From Candidatus Thioglobus sp. REDSEA-S12_B1 (GTDB lineage Bacteria; Pseudomonadota; Gammaproteobacteria; PS1; Pseudothioglobaceae): a stretch of 38,738 nt of DNA. Position 1 is the first letter of the stretch, and each line of letters starts with the position of its first letter. The DNA lies in NCBI GenBank assembly GCA_001628405.1, contig LURN01000028.1, positions 1 through 38,738 of the forward strand. The letters are read 5' to 3'. A program made the translations under genes and the position numbers. A model generated the notes under the pieces. It made no database searches. It was given only the letters and a program-made list of their open reading frames with translations, and had not been told where the DNA came from. Of this stretch, positions 1-6,775 are shown piece after piece.

Positions 1-1
1 A

Positions 2-295
2 AATTTTCTCTCCAGTATTTCTTGTTCTTTTGAATTTATTGACTATAGAGAAAATCCAATATCTAGAGATTTGTTTAAGAAACTCGAGCAGTCTGTTGGT
101 CTTGATTTGTTGATTAATAAACGCTCAACCTCCTTCAGATCATTAACGGAAGAAGAAAAACAAAGCATTAATTATGAGCTTGTATCTAAATACCCAACAC
201 TAATCAAGAGGCCAGTTTTAATTCAAAATGAAAGTGTTTTGGTTGGCTTTAGTGAGAAAAAATATTCAGAATTTTTTTTATCAAGTCACTCTTGA
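2..295 (+). CDS. ArsC/Spx (YffB)-type thioredoxin-fold protein, C-terminal part, truncated by window edge
   Basis: The reading frame is open to the left edge of the window, so only the last ~97 codons are seen and the true start lies outside. The remaining part carries the C-terminal half of the ArsC/Spx/YffB family: an FIDYRENP-like segment, then LINKRSTSFR and the YPTLIKRPVL and VLVGF blocks that normally form the last strand and helix. YffB-like members are small thioredoxin-fold proteins; true arsenate reduction requires the N-terminal cysteine, which is off the window. The in-frame TTG at 71 is internal and should not be taken as the start. It ends convergently with the thioredoxin gene, the two stop regions overlapping by about 10 bp. 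Family assignment is good; substrate is unknown. Confidence 0.75.
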   Translation, partial: NFLSSISCSFEFIDYRENPISRDLFKKLEQSVGLDLLINKRSTSFRSLTEEEKQSINYELVSKYPTLIKRPVLIQNESVLVGFSEKKYSEFFLSSHS

Positions 296-645
296 CTCTC
301 TAATTCCTTTCTCACCTCATCCATATCAATGGATTTAGCTTTATCCAGTAAATCTTCTAAATCCTTCGCTGTCATTGAACCTGGCTGAGAAAAGATTCCG
401 ATTTGCTCTCTAAAGATCATTAAGGTAGGGATTGATCTGATTCCGAAGTGGGCACCAAGTGCTTGCTCTTCCTCGGTATTTACTTTAGCAAAAGTAACCC
501 CCTTTATTTTTTCTGAAGCTTCCTTAAATGTAGGAGCAAATTGAAGACATGGACCACACCAGGGCGCCCAAAAGTCAATAATCACAATATCATTATTGCT
601 TATTGTTTCATCAAAGTTAGATTGAGTTAGCTCAAGAACAGACAT
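286..645 (-). CDS. Thioredoxin-family protein with WCGPC active site
   Basis: A 119-residue cytoplasmic thioredoxin fold protein with no signal peptide. The redox motif WCGPC gives cysteines 30 and 33, preceded by the buried aspartate D24 (VIIDFWAPW), and the cis-proline loop SIPTL places Pro73. These are the hallmarks of a disulfide reductase fed by thioredoxin reductase. It is slightly longer than E. coli TrxA (109 aa) with a charged C-terminal helix of about 15 extra residues; no N-terminal zinc-finger domain of TrxC is present. It is divergent from ruvC and convergent with the ArsC/Spx-like gene, whose products commonly need thioredoxin or glutaredoxin for reduction, so a functional link is possible but not shown. 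Confidence 0.9.
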   Translation of the reverse strand: MSVLELTQSNFDETISNNDIVIIDFWAPWCGPCLQFAPTFKEASEKIKGVTFAKVNTEEEQALGAHFGIRSIPTLMIFREQIGIFSQPGSMTAKDLEDLLDKAKSIDMDEVRKELESQE

Positions 646-716
646 ATTACCCCCTTATTTGAAATCAAAATGCATTATATCTTTTTTACTAAAATACTGG
701 CTTGTTTTTGCTTAGC

Positions 717-725
717 TGATAGAAT
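717..725 (+). promoter_or_regulatory. Candidate extended -10 promoter for ruvC, giving a leaderless mRNA
   Basis: TGATAGAAT matches an extended -10 element (TG, one base, then TAGAAT). No good -35 lies 16-18 bp upstream. Initiation 7 bp after the hexamer would fall on the A of the ruvC ATG at 732, and no Shine-Dalgarno sequence is visible. Inference from sequence only. Confidence 0.4.
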
Positions 726-731
726 AGCTTT

Positions 732-1202
732 ATGAAAATACTTGGCATAGATCCTGGCTCTAGAATTACTGGTTTTGGCTTAATTGAAGCGAATAAACTC
801 AAGTTTTCTTACATCAATAGCGGATGTATCAGGACTAAAGGAGATCTTAATGACAGAATCATTACTATCTATGAGGGAATTAAGGAGATCATTGATAAAC
901 ATGAGGTTGATATTGTTGTTGTAGAGAGAGTTTTTATGCGCCCTGATAGGCCCAACCCTGATGCTGCAATAAAACTTGGACACGCTCGAGGCGCAATAAT
1001 TTCAGCTGCTGGTGGAAAGGGTATTCCAGTTATTGATTACACAGCCAACCAAATCAAAAAAGCTGTTGTAGGGAGAGGACATGCCACAAAGGAGCAAGTT
1101 TCATTTATGGTGCAACAGCTCTTGAAGCTCAATAAGGCTCCCCAGGCCGATGCTGGTGATGCTCTTGCGGGCGCTATTTGCCATGGGTATCACGCGCTTT
1201 AA
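732..1202 (+). CDS. ruvC: Crossover junction endodeoxyribonuclease RuvC
   Basis: RuvC resolves Holliday junctions by symmetrical metal-dependent nicking, working as a dimer with RuvAB. The 156-residue product has the RNase H-like fold signature: D7 in GIDPGSRITGFG, E65 in VVVERVFM (with the junction-stacking Phe68), and D140 and D143 in QADAGDALA, equivalent to the four acidic catalytic residues of E. coli RuvC (173 aa). The ATG at 732 gives the canonical MKILGIDPG start. In most gammaproteobacteria ruvC sits between yebC and ruvA; here it stands alone, with yebC at 33.9 kb and ruvA at 11.9 kb on the other strand. It has no visible ribosome binding site and may be leaderless. Confidence 0.97.
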   Translation: MKILGIDPGSRITGFGLIEANKLKFSYINSGCIRTKGDLNDRIITIYEGIKEIIDKHEVDIVVVERVFMRPDRPNPDAAIKLGHARGAIISAAGGKGIPVIDYTANQIKKAVVGRGHATKEQVSFMVQQLLKLNKAPQADAGDALAGAICHGYHAL

Positions 1203-1204
1203 TT

Positions 1205-2341
1205 TTAACTATAATAAACTTTAACTTGGCCAAACCCTGGAAGCTTTTCGATCGCTGAACTGAGATGTGATTGTATCTCTTCAGTTGAACTATCTTTTAG
1301 ATAATCTAAAGATAGATAGAAATCAACCAGTATCTCTCCATCTAAATAATGTAGTTGCGTTTTCTCAAAATCATAGTTAATATTTTCAAGCTTTAATGAT
1401 TGGCTGATTATCTTTAAAGCTTGGGCTCGCTCTGGCAGGTCTTTATATGGGGCATCCTCTTTTTCCTCATCATTTTCAGGGTCTATATGAACAGTAACAT
1501 CATCCAGTTCATCTATACATTCTTTAGCTACACGCTCAACACTAACACTAATTATATGACCCTCACTAACAGATAAAAAAGGGTTGACCTGAACGTGAAC
1601 ATCAGCAGATTTTCTATGTCCAACCTTTCTTGTTCGAAGGGTGTGTACACTTTTAACTCCTTTAATCTCAGACAGAGCAACATGAAGCGCCTTGATATCT
1701 TCTTGGTCAATAGAGGTATCCACTAGCTCTTTGGTTGCTTCAAATCCAAGCTGCCAGCCGATGTAAATAATTAATAGCCCAACAACCATTGCTGCAACAC
1801 TATCGAGAAAGAAATATCCATTAGTGGCGCCAATAATTCCAACAACCACGACTATTGAGGAGAGCGCATCGGTTCGGTGATGCCATGCATTTGCTTTAAG
1901 AAGATCAGACTTTACATCCTTAGCAACTTTAACGGTATACCAATACAAAGCTTCTTTACTAAATATTGATAAAACTGCTGCAGCAATCAACCAATTTTCA
2001 TGCTTTAGTTCATTTGGGTTAGAGAGTCGACTAAAACCATCAAAAATAATTATCGTGCCAACAATTGCTAAAAAAATACTAAGACCTAGAGTTGCAACAG
2101 TTTCAAATCTTTCATGACCGTAGGGATGATCATCATCTGGAGCATCTCCAGATAACTTCGCAGCATACCAGGTAACCCAATCAGTAAGTAAATCAGAAAA
2201 AGAGTGGATTCCATCAGCAAGCAAAGCTCCAGATTGACCAATAAAGCCTAAGACAATTTTTACGATAGAAAGAATAAAGTCAATACAAGCTCCAACAATG
2301 GTTACTTTTTGACTTTCTATCGATCTGTTTTGCGCATGCAT
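1205..2341 (-). CDS. Cation diffusion facilitator (CDF) metal efflux transporter with extended C-terminus
   Basis: CDF proteins are inner-membrane metal/proton antiporters that export Zn, Fe, Mn or similar divalent ions. About six hydrophobic segments span residues ~13-205. The metal site motifs are seen as HxxxD in TM2 (H46, D50 within ADGIHSFSD) and HxxxD in TM5 (H154, D158 within HHRTDALSS), along with the DDDHPYGHERFE loop (69-80) between TM2 and TM3. A cytoplasmic CDF domain with a His-containing end (DVTVHIDPE) follows at ~207-290. At 378 aa it is roughly 75-80 residues longer than FieF (300 aa); the extra tail (~300-378) looks like another small alpha/beta domain. It ends 2 bp from ruvC (convergent) and is divergent from the Fur-box region at 2454, which is compatible with a role in iron or manganese handling. 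Metal specificity cannot be read from sequence. Confidence 0.9.
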   Translation of the reverse strand: MHAQNRSIESQKVTIVGACIDFILSIVKIVLGFIGQSGALLADGIHSFSDLLTDWVTWYAAKLSGDAPDDDHPYGHERFETVATLGLSIFLAIVGTIIIFDGFSRLSNPNELKHENWLIAAAVLSIFSKEALYWYTVKVAKDVKSDLLKANAWHHRTDALSSIVVVVGIIGATNGYFFLDSVAAMVVGLLIIYIGWQLGFEATKELVDTSIDQEDIKALHVALSEIKGVKSVHTLRTRKVGHRKSADVHVQVNPFLSVSEGHIISVSVERVAKECIDELDDVTVHIDPENDEEKEDAPYKDLPERAQALKIISQSLKLENINYDFEKTQLHYLDGEILVDFYLSLDYLKDSSTEEIQSHLSSAIEKLPGFGQVKVYYS

Positions 2342-2414
2342 TTCGAGTGAATTTTGATAGTTTTATAAAATCTATTTTAGTTTATGTGGCCCCTATTAAG
2401 CGACTTCAATACAA

Positions 2415-2475
2415 ATAATTAATTTTTTTTTAAAAAAAGGTTGCAATTGCAAATGAGAATGAGTATCATTATCAT
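2415..2475 (+). promoter_or_regulatory. Strong sigma-70-like promoter (two overlapping registers) with UP-like A/T tract
   Basis: TTGCAA occurs twice in tandem (2441-2446 and 2447-2452), and TATCAT occurs twice (2464-2469 and 2470-2475), so each -35-like element has a -10-like element exactly 17 bp away. A run of T then A residues at 2421-2438 immediately upstream resembles an UP element. Initiation is expected near 2477-2483. The Fur box lies across spacer and -10. Confidence 0.6.
2454..2474. promoter_or_regulatory. Fur box (iron-responsive operator), 18/21 match to consensus
   Basis: The 21 bases at 2454-2474 match the Fur consensus (two overlapping 7-1-7 inverted repeats offset by 6 bp) at 18 of 21 positions; the mismatches are the fourth, tenth and eleventh positions. 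It overlaps both predicted -10 elements, the usual geometry for iron-dependent repression. It could act on the plus-strand transcript, on the divergent CDF gene starting at 2341, or both. Confidence 0.75.
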
Positions 2476-2479
2476 TAAA

Positions 2480-2728
2480 TTAAAAACTTTAAGAATTTTA
2501 CTGATTGAAATGATTATTAATAAAACGCACTTCCTCAATCAACTGTTTTTTTCTAATCATTTCAACTGCTTCAGAATAGCCCTCCGAACTAGTATGAAGC
2601 AAAATATCAAAGGAGATTGTTTATAAGTGATATTTTTAATTACAGATAAAAGTTATTTACTTCCTTTAATAACTCTCAATTTGTAATTAATTGGCCCTAT
2701 GTCTTACTCCTTCCATAGGGCTTTTATT
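2480..2728 (+). ncRNA. Candidate Fur-regulated small RNA (RyhB/PrrF-like role)
   Basis: A transcription unit of roughly 245 nt is bounded by the Fur-overlapped promoter and a rho-independent terminator, and no recognisable coding sequence lies inside. An inverted repeat TGCTTCA (2567-2573) / TGAAGCA (2595-2601) can form a hairpin, helped by an inner TAG/CTA pairing, that presents a C-rich loop containing CCCTCC (2580-2585), complementary to Shine-Dalgarno GGAGG. A U-rich run near 2545-2552 could be an Hfq site. The alternative is a tiny peptide gene: an ORF of 38 codons starts at 2510 without a ribosome binding site, and AAGGAG at 2610-2615 precedes a ten-codon TTG ORF. No similarity to RyhB sequence itself was recognised. 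Confidence 0.5.
2694..2728 (+). terminator. Rho-independent terminator downstream of the Fur-box promoter
   Basis: GCCCTATG (2694-2701) and CATAGGGC (2714-2721) form a perfect 8-bp stem with a 12-nt loop, followed by TTTTATT. The T-run is only on the plus-strand side, so it should stop plus-strand transcription; the only candidate transcript upstream on that strand is the one from the 2441-2475 promoter. Confidence 0.75.
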
Positions 2729-2744
2729 CATTTACAAATTAATA

Positions 2745-2939
2745 ATGAAATATTGGTATAACTACAAAATATATTTATTAAGAAAAACAAATCGTTTGAG
2801 TTTTCACTCAATGAGATACCATCGTATTCCCAAAAAGATTATCGGAAAAATTATTTTGGATGAGGTAAAAAATGAGTTTAAAAATGAGATGAAGCTCTAT
2901 TACAAAAGCCCTCGATTTCTAAATAGGAGAGTACTTTAA
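2745..2939 (+). CDS. Doubtful small basic hypothetical protein (64 aa)
   Basis: An ATG at 2745 opens a 64-codon frame ending at 2939, rich in Lys, Arg, Tyr and Ile and ending FLNRRVL. I do not recognise it. There is no ribosome binding site, it begins just beyond the terminator at 2728, and AT-rich sequence often gives chance frames of this length. It would be strongly basic with no membrane segment. A longer version from a TTG at 2691 would run through the terminator stem and is less likely. Listed because nothing else occupies this interval. Confidence 0.2.
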   Translation: MKYWYNYKIYLLRKTNRLSFHSMRYHRIPKKIIGKIILDEVKNEFKNEMKLYYKSPRFLNRRVL

Positions 2940-2946
2940 ATTCTTC

Positions 2947-2984
2947 AATAAAAAATTTTCATTGAGTTGATATAGCTACTCAAT
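2947..2984 (-). terminator. Probable terminator of the rlmE-ispB-dinG operon
   Basis: Read on the minus strand, ATTGAGT and ACTCAAT (plus coordinates 2978-2984 and 2961-2967) form a perfect 7-bp stem with a 10-nt loop, followed by GAAAA and a run of six T. The dinG stop codon is embedded in the stem. The stem is AT-rich, so efficiency is uncertain. Confidence 0.4.
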
Positions 2985-5033
2985 AACAATTTTAAAATCT
3001 GGAAGAGTGTCAAGAAGAGGTTTTCCATAAAATTTTGAAATCAGTCTATTATCAAAAATAGTAATTGTTCCTGAGTCTGTCTCTGTTCTGATAAGTCTTC
3101 CACAGGCTTGGATTAGCCTCAAAGATGCATCCGGTAATGAAATTTCCATAAAGGAGTTTCTGTTCATCGATTCTAAATAAGACTGAGTTGTCTTTTCTAT
3201 TGGTGATGTTGGAACGCTAAATCGTAGCTTTGATATAAATACGTGATTTAAATTATCTCCCTTGAGGTCAACCCCCTCGGCAAAGCTATCTAAGCCAAAA
3301 ATTATGCTACCTTTATCGTTTTTACGATTTTCAATATGTTTTTCTAAAATATTTTTTTTGCTAAATTCGCCTTGAATTAGCAGATCACAATCAATTGATT
3401 TTTCGACTAAATCAGCGACCTCTTGCATCTGATGATTAGATGCAAATAAAACCAGCGTTGCAGAGCTTGGATCTATTCTTTTAACTAGCTCAAGAGCGAC
3501 CTCTTGTGTATGCTCAAAAATATTAGTTGGGCTTGATTTAATTTTGCCTACTCTAAATTCAACCGACTTGTGGTCGAAAGGTGATGCTAAACGTAGGTAT
3601 TGATTTTCTTTTGAGTTTAAGCCTAGTTGCTGATTAAATCTATCAAAACTCCCTAAGGCTGTTAAGGTGGCAGAAGTCAAGACAACTCCTGCAGCTTTAG
3701 ACCAAATCAAATTATTAAGAGAGTCGGAAACATCAATTTTTGCTGAATTCAGTTGATAGTTCAATTTTTTATTTGCAAGTTTTGATTGGTTAATCCAGTA
3801 ACTAAGGGGTGGTTTTTCAGGATCTTGAGTCTTATTGAATATTGATAAAATTGACAGAATTGAGGAAAGATTTTGATTGTTTTGACCAACAATGTTGTTG
3901 ATATTATCAGACGTTGATTGCTCTATTTTGTTAGCTTTATTAAACTCTTCCCAATTCTCCTTATGCTCATAAAAGTCATTGTAAGCAGAATTAAATAGAA
4001 CAAATAACTGTTGAGTCAAATTTCTGATTTCATCGGGAATACCCTTTATTGAAAAAAGGAAGGTGTCTTCCTTAAAGTCAAGTTCAGAAACAAGATCTAC
4101 CAAATCTTTAATTGATTCATCAATTTTTTCGATATAGCTCTTCGAAGCCTTTGATTTGGTAATTTTAATGATTTGATCAATAGCTCCCTGGCTCTGACGG
4201 ATTGAAGTCCTCATAAATTCAGTACTCCCTCCAATTGAAAAGTGAGACAGTGCTTTTTGAGATAAATGATGTGCTTCATCAAAAATAAATATGCAATCTT
4301 CAACATCTGGAAGAACATTATTACCATTGATAACGTCAGCCAGAACAAGGTCATGGTTAGCAATAATTACATCAGAGTTTGAAGCTTTTTTTCTAGCTTT
4401 AAAAAAAGAGCAGTCATTATAAAATTCACAATTTTTTGAATTACAAGTAAATCTATTGCATGCAATTTTTTGCCATAGACTATTTTCAGGAGGACTTTCC
4501 AAATCATCAATTTCGCCACTCCAACTTTTAGAAGAGTAGCTTTCAGTCATTTCTAAAAGCGCATCGAGATCTGTTTTAGTTGGCTTTTCATCCCAAAGTA
4601 GCGCGTCTTCAAAGAGTTCTGCTGAATTTGAATTATCTTCAGTGAGGTTGATTAGATTCCTAATGCATACATAGCGTGATCTTCCTTTAGCAATTGCAAA
4701 TTCAAAATCAACAGATGAGTATTTTGTTGCTTCAACAATATCTTTGTTGAGAATTTGCTCTTGAAGAGCCACATTAGCTGATGCTATTACTAATTTCTTA
4801 TTCAGTTCTTTTGCAATAGGTAGACAGCTCACAAGATAAGCCATAGTTTTTCCAGTTCCAGTTGGAGCTTCGACGCAAATTATTCTGTTTGAGTCAGAAT
4901 ATTCACCCATCAAAGTTTTCGAAATTTCAGCAATCATTTTATTTTGAGACGATCGATTACTAAAATTACTTAATTGAGTCTTGGCACCATCAAAAGAAGA
5001 GCGAATCTGTTGTTTAAGTTTTGGAGTAAGCAT
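2976..5033 (-). CDS. dinG: ATP-dependent DNA helicase DinG
   Basis: A 685-residue superfamily 2, XPD/Rad3-type 5'-3' helicase that unwinds R-loops, D-loops and forked DNA. Walker A is APTGTGKT (56-63); motif II is DEAH at 252-255 where E. coli DinG has DEGH. Four cysteines that would bind a [4Fe-4S] cluster are present with DinG spacing: C123 (SRYVCIRNL), C197, C202 and C208. The N-terminal PRxQ-like region, VALQEQI and the C-terminal FGLDSFAEGVDL and ACGRLIRT motifs align with DinG rather than the shorter YoaA. It is last in an operon after ispB (8-bp gap). The assignment to DinG over YoaA rests on length and N-terminal similarity. Confidence 0.92.
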   Translation of the reverse strand: MLTPKLKQQIRSSFDGAKTQLSNFSNRSSQNKMIAEISKTLMGEYSDSNRIICVEAPTGTGKTMAYLVSCLPIAKELNKKLVIASANVALQEQILNKDIVEATKYSSVDFEFAIAKGRSRYVCIRNLINLTEDNSNSAELFEDALLWDEKPTKTDLDALLEMTESYSSKSWSGEIDDLESPPENSLWQKIACNRFTCNSKNCEFYNDCSFFKARKKASNSDVIIANHDLVLADVINGNNVLPDVEDCIFIFDEAHHLSQKALSHFSIGGSTEFMRTSIRQSQGAIDQIIKITKSKASKSYIEKIDESIKDLVDLVSELDFKEDTFLFSIKGIPDEIRNLTQQLFVLFNSAYNDFYEHKENWEEFNKANKIEQSTSDNINNIVGQNNQNLSSILSILSIFNKTQDPEKPPLSYWINQSKLANKKLNYQLNSAKIDVSDSLNNLIWSKAAGVVLTSATLTALGSFDRFNQQLGLNSKENQYLRLASPFDHKSVEFRVGKIKSSPTNIFEHTQEVALELVKRIDPSSATLVLFASNHQMQEVADLVEKSIDCDLLIQGEFSKKNILEKHIENRKNDKGSIIFGLDSFAEGVDLKGDNLNHVFISKLRFSVPTSPIEKTTQSYLESMNRNSFMEISLPDASLRLIQACGRLIRTETDSGTITIFDNRLISKFYGKPLLDTLPDFKIVIE

Positions 5034-5041
5034 TAATTGTC

Positions 5042-6013
5042 TTAAGAGCTTCTTTCAAGGGAAAGTTTGCATAAAAGCTTTAGAGCAGTTTTATATTTTG
5101 AACTTGGGAGAATATCTATGGACTCAAGGGCCATATTTGATTCTTTATTTGCAATATCTCGACTGTATTGAAAGGCATTTACGTTCATTAAGATTTCAAC
5201 CACCTGATTTATATTAGAGGCATCTGCATTTTGAATAGCATCTGTTAAAATTTTCTTATCAGATTTAGTGGTTTTTTCTAGTGCATAAATCATCGGCAGG
5301 GTTACTTTTCCTTCAGACAAGTCATCCCCAACCTCCTTTCCAATAATGTTCGAATCTGACTCATAATCCAGGGTGTCATCAATTATTTGAAAAGCATTTC
5401 CTAAGTGCATTCCAAATTTACCCATAGCCTCAATAACTTTTTGATTTGAATTAGATAAAATACCAGCAATTTGGCATGCTGCCTTAAATAGGCAGGCAGT
5501 TTTTCTTTCTATAACTCTGTAGTATTCTTTTTGAGTTACATTAGCATTTTTGATATTTAATAACTGAAGTACTTCACCTTCTGAAATCTGATTAGTGGCT
5601 TTCGATAAAATTTTCATAATTTCCATAGAGTTTGGTTCAACCATTATTTCAAAAGCTCTAGAGTACAAAAAATCACCTACAAGCACGCTTGGCGCATTCC
5701 CCCATAATTCATTTGCAGTCTCTTGGCCTCGACGCGTTGTCGATTGATCAACCACATCATCATGCAAAAGAGTTGCTGTATGAATCAGCTCAATTACAAC
5801 AGCCATTGAATAATGATAATCACCATCGTAGTCAGTAGCCCTCGCACAAAGAAGAAGAAGCAATGGCCTTATTCGTTTTCCACCTGAGCTAATAATGTAA
5901 TGACTCATCTGGTTTATAAGATCAACATTCGAATCAAGTCGATTGACTAAAATCTTATTCATTTGGTCAAGCTCATTCTTCATGAGAGCTTGTATTTCTA
6001 TGAAATTTTGCAT
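5042..6013 (-). CDS. ispB: Long-chain trans-polyprenyl diphosphate synthase (octaprenyl-type)
   Basis: Makes the polyprenyl diphosphate side chain of ubiquinone by adding isopentenyl diphosphate units to farnesyl diphosphate. The 323-residue protein has both Asp-rich metal-diphosphate motifs, DDVVD (85-89) and DDTLD (212-216), the GGKRIRP substrate loop (44-50), and LLHDD preceded by small residues, as expected for a long-chain enzyme. It would use precursors from the MEP pathway genes dxs and ispG in the same window. It sits 5 bp after rlmE and 8 bp before dinG, so all three are probably co-transcribed. Chain length (C40 or other) cannot be set from sequence. Confidence 0.92.
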   Translation of the reverse strand: MQNFIEIQALMKNELDQMNKILVNRLDSNVDLINQMSHYIISSGGKRIRPLLLLLCARATDYDGDYHYSMAVVIELIHTATLLHDDVVDQSTTRRGQETANELWGNAPSVLVGDFLYSRAFEIMVEPNSMEIMKILSKATNQISEGEVLQLLNIKNANVTQKEYYRVIERKTACLFKAACQIAGILSNSNQKVIEAMGKFGMHLGNAFQIIDDTLDYESDSNIIGKEVGDDLSEGKVTLPMIYALEKTTKSDKKILTDAIQNADASNINQVVEILMNVNAFQYSRDIANKESNMALESIDILPSSKYKTALKLLCKLSLERSS

Positions 6014-6018
6014 AAGAA

Positions 6019-6636
6019 TTATTTTAACTGACTTGCTAATAAATAAACTTCTTTAGACCTTGGACGAGAAGCCTTAGGTTTGATTACCGTGACTTTCTTA
6101 AATGAATTTCTTGCATTTTGTACATAAGCATCAAAACCTTCTCCTTGGAACACCTTGACAATGAAGCTACCATTTTTCTCTAAAGTTTTTATGGCCATAT
6201 CGATAGCAAGATCTGCAAGATGCATTGATTTTGGTTGATCTACTGAAAGTTGGCCGCTCATATTTGGAGCCATATCAGACAAAACTACATTGAATCTAGC
6301 TCCATCTGTGAACTCTGTTAAATCATCATAGACTGATTGCTCAGTAAAATCCCCTTGAAGAAAGGTGACTCCGGCTATTTCCTCGATCGGCAAAATATCA
6401 CTCGCAATAACTTTTCCATTATTTCCAACAAATTTAGCTGCCACCTGAGACCAGCCGCCAGGGGCTGCCCCAAGATCTAAAACCTTGTCACCATTCTGAA
6501 TAGTTTTGTTTTTTTCAATAATCTCTAAAAGCTTATAAACTGCTCTTGAGCGATAGCCTTCTTTTTGAGCTTTTTTAACAAATTCATCGCTCAAATGCTC
6601 ATGCATCCAGCGACGAGAACTTCCTTTTTTTGCCAC
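6019..6636 (-). CDS. rlmE: 23S rRNA (uridine-2552-2'-O)-methyltransferase RlmE (FtsJ/RrmJ)
   Basis: Methylates the ribose of U2552 in the A-loop of 23S rRNA late in 50S assembly, using S-adenosylmethionine. At 205 aa it matches E. coli RlmE (209). The SAM-binding motif is [15 protein letters not shown] (53-67), and the catalytic K-D-K-E tetrad is visible as K35, D121 (LSDMAPN), K161 (IVKVFQG) and E196 (SKEVYLL). The start is GTG at 6636, giving [10 protein letters not shown]; a GATAAT hexamer ends only 7-8 bp upstream (6644-6649), so the mRNA may be leaderless. In many gammaproteobacteria the neighbour is ftsH; here the gene heads an operon with ispB and dinG. Confidence 0.96.
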   Translation of the reverse strand: MAKKGSSRRWMHEHLSDEFVKKAQKEGYRSRAVYKLLEIIEKNKTIQNGDKVLDLGAAPGGWSQVAAKFVGNNGKVIASDILPIEEIAGVTFLQGDFTEQSVYDDLTEFTDGARFNVVLSDMAPNMSGQLSVDQPKSMHLADLAIDMAIKTLEKNGSFIVKVFQGEGFDAYVQNARNSFKKVTVIKPKASRPRSKEVYLLASQLK

Positions 6637-6717
6637 GACTTAAATTATCTGAAATTAATAGATTTATTTTATAAGAGAAGTTCTTTAAACATTATTAAAT
6701 TGATTTGTGATTTATGT

Positions 6718-6746
6718 TTGGGTTCGAGAGTTATTTCCGGGATAAT
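6718..6746 (+). promoter_or_regulatory. Candidate promoter of typA
   Basis: TTGGGT (6718-6723), a 17-bp spacer and GATAAT (6741-6746) precede the typA ATG at 6776. The -10 matches at five of six positions, the -35 at three. Confidence 0.4.
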
Positions 6747-6775
6747 ATGCCATCGATTTTTTATAAGCAATCATT

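Larger units (their letters stand above)
2342..2975. other. 634-bp stretch without a confident protein gene; Fur-controlled transcript region
   Basis: This is the only long gap in the window. From left to right it holds an A/T tract (2415-2438), overlapping promoter hexamers and a Fur box (2441-2475), an imperfect hairpin with a C-rich loop (2567-2601), a rho-independent terminator (2694-2725), a doubtful 64-codon ORF (2745-2939) and the apparent dinG terminator on the other strand (2947-2984). Short ORFs exist on the plus strand between promoter and terminator but none resembles a protein I know. Confidence 0.7.

Noticed and set aside
2441..2626. 61-codon plus-strand ORF across the Fur box
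   Set aside because: Its start lies on the -35 element and it runs through the operator, upstream of the predicted transcription start; composition looks like chance AT-rich sequence.
2691..2744. N-terminal extension of the small ORF at 2745 from a TTG
   Set aside because: It reads through the terminator hairpin at 2694-2725 and has no ribosome binding site.
6719..6735. GGTTCGAG resembling a tRNA T-arm
   Set aside because: No acceptor stem, anticodon arm or CCA end can be built around it.
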